Assembly (NCBI GenBank): GCA_002393165.1 | Contig: DGIF01000051.1 | Coordinates: 1-8,880, forward strand | Direction of reading: 5' to 3' | DNA length: 8,880 bases | From: Candidatus Saccharibacteria bacterium UBA3829 | GTDB taxonomy: Bacteria > Patescibacteriota > Saccharimonadia > Saccharimonadales > Saccharimonadaceae | Part shown: positions 5,691 to 8,880 of the stretch, piece after piece | How the letters are laid out: each line of letters opens with the position of its first letter | Numbering within the stretch: position 1 is the stretch's first letter | Notes under the pieces: model-generated | What the model was told of the DNA's origin: nothing | Database searches by the model: none | What the model saw: only the letters and a program-made list of their open reading frames with translations | Translations under genes and position numbers: made by a program

Positions 5691-5719
5691 TTGCAAAGTG
5701 CAAATTTGTTTGATAGAAT
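5691..5719 (+). promoter_or_regulatory. Promoter of the small RNA / 27-aa ORF unit
   Basis: TTGCAA (5691-5696) and TAGAAT (5714-5719) are separated by 17 nt, and TGA before the -10 makes it an extended element. Predicted initiation is near 5724-5727, which is the base of the first RNA stem. The -35 lies in a short direct repeat, TGCAAAG then TGCAAAT (5692-5705), which could be an operator; this is only suggestive. Confidence 0.6.
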
Positions 5720-5725
5720 AGACAC

Positions 5726-5815
5726 TATCGTTCGTTAAATTCCCAAATATCCTGCGAGGTGGGTGGCGTCATGGCCTGGTCGATTGAAGGTCATGAAGCA
5801 CGGTCGTGAACGATA
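5726..5815 (+). ncRNA. Candidate structured RNA, three-way junction, no recognised family
   Basis: A closing stem TATCGTTC (5726-5733) pairs perfectly with GAACGATA (5808-5815), plus a possible G5734-U5807 wobble. Inside, CCCA and CCT (5742-5745, 5751-5753) pair with AGGTGGG (5757-5763) around a GCG loop with an AATAT bulge. TCATGGCC (5769-5776) pairs with GGTCATGA (5789-5796) under a 12-nt loop, extended by two more pairs beyond a G-A mismatch. These form a three-way junction whose first base sits at the predicted transcription start. Downstream are AAGGAG (5823-5828), a possible 27-codon ORF and a terminator. It could be a riboswitch-like leader, an independent small RNA or a ribozyme. I see no consensus of known riboswitches, T-boxes, SRP RNA, 6S RNA or hammerheads. 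Pairings were found by eye. Confidence 0.5.
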
Positions 5816-5841
5816 AAACATTAAGGAGAATATTCGATACA

Positions 5842-5925
5842 ATGCGTATCAAAAAGCTAAAGCGTTTGCAAGAGCGCAAGGCCAAGATCGCACCAGCCGA
5901 ATGGCAGCGATTTATCGAAATATAA
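5842..5925 (+). CDS. Possible 27-aa basic peptide downstream of the structured RNA
   Basis: ATG at 5842 opens a 27-codon frame encoding a peptide that begins MRIKKLKRLQERKAKI, has a single Trp and ends in RFIEI. Its basic, amphipathic first half resembles nucleic-acid-binding or membrane-active helices, but no family is recognised. A strong AAGGAG lies 13 nt upstream, which is too far compared with the 5-7 nt spacing at the other genes here. The ATG sits in the loop of a small hairpin (GATAC 5836-5840 with GTATC 5846-5850), which might shorten the effective distance. A second frame is also open from the stop at 5814 through to 5930, but it lacks a normal start near the ribosome site. The ORF may be real, may be a regulatory leader peptide, or may be chance within an RNA gene. 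Confidence 0.4.
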   Translation: MRIKKLKRLQERKAKIAPAEWQRFIEI

Positions 5926-5952
5926 AATAGTCCCCGTGAGGGGGATTATTTT
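5924..5952. terminator. Bidirectional terminator between the small RNA unit and dsbA-like gene
   Basis: The stem AAAATAGTCCCC (5924-5935) pairs with GGGG and ATTATTT (5940-5952) around a GTGA loop, with G5944 bulged and one G-U pair. The A-rich and T-rich arms give a usable T-stretch in both directions. It ends the plus-strand small RNA unit and the minus-strand DsbA-like gene, whose stop is at 5966. Confidence 0.75.
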
Positions 5953-5965
5953 ATTAAGGAATTGA

Positions 5966-6730
5966 CTACTCCTTGAGTTTGGCTTTGACGATACGAATAA
6001 GGAGGTCTTTGAATTGTTCGCCAGTAGTGGCGGCGTCCCAACTTATGGTCTCACCATTGATATTGATGGAGCTACCTTTTTTGTTGCCCCAGTCGATGAG
6101 TTGGCCATCGATATAGAAGGCCGGAGTGCCGCCAACATCAATTCGGTTGCCAATAGCCATATCGAAGTTGATTTTTTGAGAGACTTCTTTGGAGGCAAGA
6201 TCAGAGTTGAACTTGTCTAGGTCGCCTTTACCGTCTGTAACTTCCATGAAGTACCTATCGAAGAGCTCAGTGCGTTCGGAGGCAGAAGCGTATTCCCATT
6301 CGGCTTGATTCTTGAATAGCAGGTCAGCATATGGCTTCCAATAACCTTGGAGGTTGGCGGCTTCGGCAGCGGAAGCGGCGGCGGTGCCATTTTGGTGATA
6401 ACTTAGAATGTAGTTGCGGTATACGACAGCTAGTTTACCGTCAGATTCCTCGATGGCAGTGTTGACGCGGGAATTTAGGGAGGCGCAACCTGGGCACTGA
6501 AAATCAGCATATTCTACTATAACGACTGGTGCGTCTGGGTTGCCCTTGACGTGGTCTCCAATGTTTCCATTGTGCACATCTGGTGCGATGACGGCATTGA
6601 AATTATAGCTGCTGTAGTCGGTGGCTTTGTTGTTGCCGTCAATGACGATAAAACTGACGATGCAGAGGAAAATGACGACTGCGACAGTCGCGATGACGCC
6701 GATAGTGCTAAAACCTTTATTTTTCTTCAT
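5966..6730 (-). CDS. Membrane-anchored DsbA-like thiol-disulphide oxidoreductase
   Basis: This 254-residue protein has an N-terminal membrane anchor (about 9-31) and an extracytoplasmic thioredoxin-like domain. VEYADFQCPGCASL at 72-85 holds the redox motif CPGC (79-82), and GGTPAFYIDGQ at 200-210 supplies the cis-proline loop (P203). The layout matches DsbA/BdbD-type thiol-disulphide oxidoreductases (thioredoxin_4 group), which oxidise or reshuffle disulphides in exported proteins. No DsbB or VKOR partner gene is in the window. The ATG at 6730 is chosen because AAGGAG (6741-6736) lies 5 nt before it; a GTG two codons upstream overlaps that site and is rejected. It is the only unit-starting gene here with a Shine-Dalgarno leader. 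Cys23 lies in the membrane helix. The N-terminus KGFSTIGVIATVAVV resembles a type IV prepilin leader but lacks Glu5. Confidence 0.88.
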   Translation of the reverse strand: MKKNKGFSTIGVIATVAVVIFLCIVSFIVIDGNNKATDYSSYNFNAVIAPDVHNGNIGDHVKGNPDAPVVIVEYADFQCPGCASLNSRVNTAIEESDGKLAVVYRNYILSYHQNGTAAASAAEAANLQGYWKPYADLLFKNQAEWEYASASERTELFDRYFMEVTDGKGDLDKFNSDLASKEVSQKINFDMAIGNRIDVGGTPAFYIDGQLIDWGNKKGSSININGETISWDAATTGEQFKDLLIRIVKAKLKE

Positions 6731-6751
6731 GAACACTCCTTAGTTGGTATT

Positions 6752-6760
6752 ATTATAGCA
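6752..6760 (-). promoter_or_regulatory. Extended -10 promoter of the dsbA-like gene
   Basis: On the minus strand TGC precedes TATAAT (6757-6752). Initiation near 6745 gives a leader of about 15 nt containing AAGGAG. The -35 position (6780-6775, TACCAC) is poor and overlaps the -10 of the divergent aspS promoter. Confidence 0.75.
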
Positions 6761-6778
6761 CAAGAGCGAGGAATGTGG

Positions 6779-6784
6779 TATAAT
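6779..6784 (+). promoter_or_regulatory. -10 element of aspS
   Basis: A perfect TATAAT is followed by six bases (ATTTTT) and the aspS ATG. No convincing -35 is seen: the 17-nt position, TAGCAC at 6756-6761, coincides with the divergent dsbA -10. The spacing repeats the leaderless pattern of the PilB-like, methyltransferase and 34-aa genes. Confidence 0.75.
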
Positions 6785-6790
6785 ATTTTT

Positions 6791-8587
6791 ATGAGAGTTT
6801 TAACTGATAAACTAAGTGAGTTTTTGGGCCAAAAAGTTGAAGTGGCGGGTTGGGTTAACTCGCGACGAGACCATGGTGGATTGATTTTTATAGATTTGAG
6901 GGATAGCGGCGGTTTGGTGCAGTTAGTCGTGACGCCGGAAACTGAGGACGCGTTTAAGCTCGCCGAGAGCGTAAGGGATGAGTTTGTGTTGAGAGCGGTA
7001 GGAAAGATGCGGAAACGTGCCCCAGAGCTAGTGAATCCAAATATTCCAACTGGCGAAATTGAATTAGTGGTAGAAGAGCTGACGCTGTTGAACCGGTGTG
7101 AGCCGTTGCCAGTGAATACGCACGATGACGGCGTAGCCTCGTCTGAAGAAATGCGTTTAAAATATCGATATCTTGATTTGAGACGGCCATCGATGCAGAA
7201 AAGACTGAAGCGAAGGAGCGAGTATTATCGATTCATTCGGAATTATATGTATGAACGGGGATTTACCGAGATTACGACGCCGATTTTGGCTAATTCGTCA
7301 CCGGAGGGAGCGAGGGACTTCTTGGTGCCGTCTCGGTTGCATCCGGGCAAGTTTTATGCGTTGCCGCAAGCGCCGCAACAGTTCAAACAGCTTTTAATGG
7401 TGGGTGGAGTGGAGAAGTACTTCCAGATTGCGCCATGCTTTAGGGATGAAGATCCGCGAGCCGATCGGCTATACGGAGATTTTTATCAGCTAGACTTTGA
7501 GATGGCGTTCGTGAACGATGGCGAGGTGGTAAGAAAAGAAATTCAGCCACTATATGAAAAGTTGGTGACGGAGTTTGCGGGGAAGAAGTTGGTGTGTCGC
7601 AGCGAGGCAGCAAAGAAATATATTCCGGAGGGCGAAACCGTGCCGAGATTGCCATTCGCGTTTGCGATGGAGACTTATGGTGTAGACAAGCCGGATTTGC
7701 GTTACGAAATGGAGTTAGTCGAATTAACGGACGCGTTCTCAAAGACGGATTTCAAAGTGTTTAAGCAGCCATGCGTAAAGGCTATTTGCGTGAAGGGCGG
7801 AGCCGCATTGACGCGACGCGAAATTGACGAGTTTACGGAGCAAGCGCGAAAACTTGGGGCGGGAGGTTTGGCTTACATATTATATACGGCAGAAGGCGAA
7901 AAATCGCCGATCTTGAAGTTTATGAGCGAATCGGAGATTAAGGCAGTACGGGAAAAGACTGGTGCAAAAGAAGGCGATGCGGTGTTCTTTGGCGCAGATG
8001 AGCGGGCAAGAGTAAACAAGGTGCTCGGACAGCTGAGGATTGCTTTTGCAGATCATATGGGGCTAAAGGACAGCTCCGAGGTGGCGCTAACGTGGGTGGT
8101 GGATTTTCCGTTTTACGAATGGGACGAAAAGAACAAGAAGTTGGATTTTGGTCACAATCCGTTTTCGATGCCGAAGGGGGGGATGGAAGCGCTTGCGTCG
8201 GCGGAAAGTATTGAAGATAAGCTCGCAATTGTAGCTGACCAGTACGACATGGTGATGAATGGCTACGAAGTGGCGTCGGGCGCGGTGCGAAATTATAACC
8301 CCGAGATTATGTATAAAGTATTTAATATCCTCGGATACAATAATGAATATGTTGAAACGAGGTTCGGTGGGATGCTATCGGCGTTTAAGTTTGGTGCGCC
8401 TCCGCATGCTGGTGCAGCGCCGGGTTTGGACCGGATATTCATGGTGCTGGAGGATGAAGAAAACATTCGCGATATTGTGGCGTTTCCGAAGAATGGTAAT
8501 GGAGTTGATTTAATGATGAACTCTCCTTCGACGGTGGACCAAGTGCAGCTTAATGAAGCGCACCTTGCGGTTATTCAGGAAGAATAG
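6791..8587 (+). CDS. aspS: Aspartyl-tRNA synthetase, bacterial type, probably non-discriminating
   Basis: AspRS charges tRNA-Asp with aspartate in the cytoplasm. The 598-residue length fits bacterial class IIb AspRS with the GAD insertion domain. The N-terminal OB-fold anticodon domain covers about 1-110, with WVNSRRDHGGLIFIDLRD at 21-38. The core begins near 120. Motif 2 is FRDEDPRADR at 217-226, the GAD insertion spans about 285-400, and motif 3 is around APPHAGAAPGLDRIF at 536-550. HNPFSMP at 455-461 is another family block. His28-Gly-Gly matches the His-Gly-Gly reported in non-discriminating bacterial AspRS, where discriminating enzymes such as that of E. coli have Leu-Gly-Ser. That predicts charging of tRNA-Asn too, with GatCAB completing Asn-tRNA. 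TATAAT lies 6 nt before the ATG, so an 80-codon upstream open extension is excluded. No Shine-Dalgarno site is seen. The stop is 8 nt from a convergent gene. Confidence 0.95.
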   Translation: MRVLTDKLSEFLGQKVEVAGWVNSRRDHGGLIFIDLRDSGGLVQLVVTPETEDAFKLAESVRDEFVLRAVGKMRKRAPELVNPNIPTGEIELVVEELTLLNRCEPLPVNTHDDGVASSEEMRLKYRYLDLRRPSMQKRLKRRSEYYRFIRNYMYERGFTEITTPILANSSPEGARDFLVPSRLHPGKFYALPQAPQQFKQLLMVGGVEKYFQIAPCFRDEDPRADRLYGDFYQLDFEMAFVNDGEVVRKEIQPLYEKLVTEFAGKKLVCRSEAAKKYIPEGETVPRLPFAFAMETYGVDKPDLRYEMELVELTDAFSKTDFKVFKQPCVKAICVKGGAALTRREIDEFTEQARKLGAGGLAYILYTAEGEKSPILKFMSESEIKAVREKTGAKEGDAVFFGADERARVNKVLGQLRIAFADHMGLKDSSEVALTWVVDFPFYEWDEKNKKLDFGHNPFSMPKGGMEALASAESIEDKLAIVADQYDMVMNGYEVASGAVRNYNPEIMYKVFNILGYNNEYVETRFGGMLSAFKFGAPPHAGAAPGLDRIFMVLEDEENIRDIVAFPKNGNGVDLMMNSPSTVDQVQLNEAHLAVIQEE

Positions 8588-8595
8588 TTAGTAGT

Positions 8596-8880
8596 CTAGG
8601 GGAAAAGAAAGCGGATCCATTTGTCGAAGTTGGAATATTCCGATTGTTTTGGGGTGTCCTGGGTGGTCAGATGCTTGCTGATAGCGGCGGCGGAATTTTT
8701 CGGAAGGTAGACGAGGTGTTCGCCAGGCAGTTGCTTGTTGGCGTGTTTTCTGGCGAGGAGTTCTTGATACTCGTCAGAAGCGTAATAGGCGTTTTCGAGT
8801 TCCAGAGTCTCGACTTCAAGCTCCAGAAGGCTCAAGTCGCGGTTTGCTGTGGCGAGACGACTGGTTAACATCCAGTTGCG
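8596..8880 (-). CDS. DivIC/FtsB-like septum formation protein, C-terminal part (5' end outside window)
   Basis: The visible 94 codons run from the window edge (Arg-Asn-Trp-Met-Leu...) to the stop at 8598-8596. A charged heptad-like helix rich in Leu and Glu comes first (LSLLELEVETLELENAYY, a coiled coil). It is followed by DEYQELLARKHANKQLPGEH and LVYLPKNS, which match the DivIC/FtsB ending, D-E-Y-x-E-x-x-A-R-x-x-x-x-x-x-P-G-E-x-x-x-x-[LI]-P. Family members are small single-pass proteins that bridge the divisome at the septum. The membrane segment should lie upstream, off the window. The Met codon at 8871 is internal to the frame, not a proven start. The tail after the family motif (about 35 residues) ends in a hydrophobic/basic stretch, WIRFLFP. 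It converges on aspS with only 8 nt between stops and no hairpin. Confidence 0.75.
   Translation of the reverse strand, partial: RNWMLTSRLATANRDLSLLELEVETLELENAYYASDEYQELLARKHANKQLPGEHLVYLPKNSAAAISKHLTTQDTPKQSEYSNFDKWIRFLFP

Noticed and set aside
5726..5815. Known RNA families (T-box, hammerhead, SRP RNA, 6S, glutamine or purine riboswitch)
   Set aside because: GGGTGG lacks the T-box ACC continuation, there is no CUGANGA/GAAA core, no SRP GGAAG/GCAGCC loop, no long 6S-like rod, and no conserved junction bases of the named riboswitches. A covariance search is still needed.
6734..6736. GTG as start of the dsbA-like gene
   Set aside because: It overlaps the AAGGAG ribosome site; the ATG at 6730 has proper 5-nt spacing.
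6551..6790. 80-codon N-terminal extension of aspS
   Set aside because: It is antisense to the start of the dsbA-like gene and contains both promoters; AspRS proteins normally begin at MRVL-like sequence with the OB-fold.
8596..8868. Plus-strand 74-codon frame opposite the septum gene
   Set aside because: It has no ribosome site or promoter and is antisense to a frame with a clear DivIC/FtsB-type motif.

Overview
The window reads as a compact bacterial chromosome segment. The most likely source is a Candidate Phyla Radiation organism, probably Saccharibacteria (TM7). This is inferred, not proven, from several features: short intergenic gaps, tail-to-tail transcription units sharing bidirectional terminators, promoters placed so that mRNAs begin at or next to the start codon, a lone PilB-type ATPase, a membrane-anchored DsbA, and an AspRS that looks non-discriminating. 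The standard code fits: no internal UGA is needed and UGA ends one gene. There is no phage, IS, CRISPR or resistance gene here.

Layout. 1-1190 (+): the 3' end of a ComEC-like DNA-uptake channel, then yebC. 1209-1294 (+): tRNA-Ser(UGA), whose promoter overlaps the yebC stop. 1398-2887 (+): a translationally coupled pair of envelope proteins resembling LiaF and a LiaG/DUF4097 protein, ending at a shared terminator. 2918-3022 (-): a 34-residue, very basic unannotated protein. 3129-4736 (+): a PilB/GspE-type ATPase, ending at a second shared terminator. 4792-4866 (-): tRNA-Arg(UCU) with an unusual C33. 4884-5633 (-): a class I SAM-dependent methyltransferase. 5691-5956 (+): a self-contained small unit made of a promoter, a candidate three-way-junction RNA, a possible 27-residue ORF and a terminator. 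5966-6730 (-): membrane-anchored DsbA-like thioredoxin. 6791-8587 (+): aspS. 8596-8880 (-): DivIC/FtsB-like septum protein, running off the window.

The genes do not form one pathway. They are mostly single-gene units with DNA uptake, pilus assembly, envelope stress, thiol chemistry and translation roles. DsbA-family proteins often support folding of secreted proteins, which may include pilus or competence components, but nothing here links them directly.

The two most unusual signals are regulatory. First, four of the five genes that start a transcription unit have a perfect TATAAT exactly 6 nt before ATG, which predicts leaderless mRNAs; operon-internal genes use Shine-Dalgarno sites instead. 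Second, the 5726-5815 RNA folds into a closed three-way junction starting at its predicted transcription start, and it matches no family I recognise.
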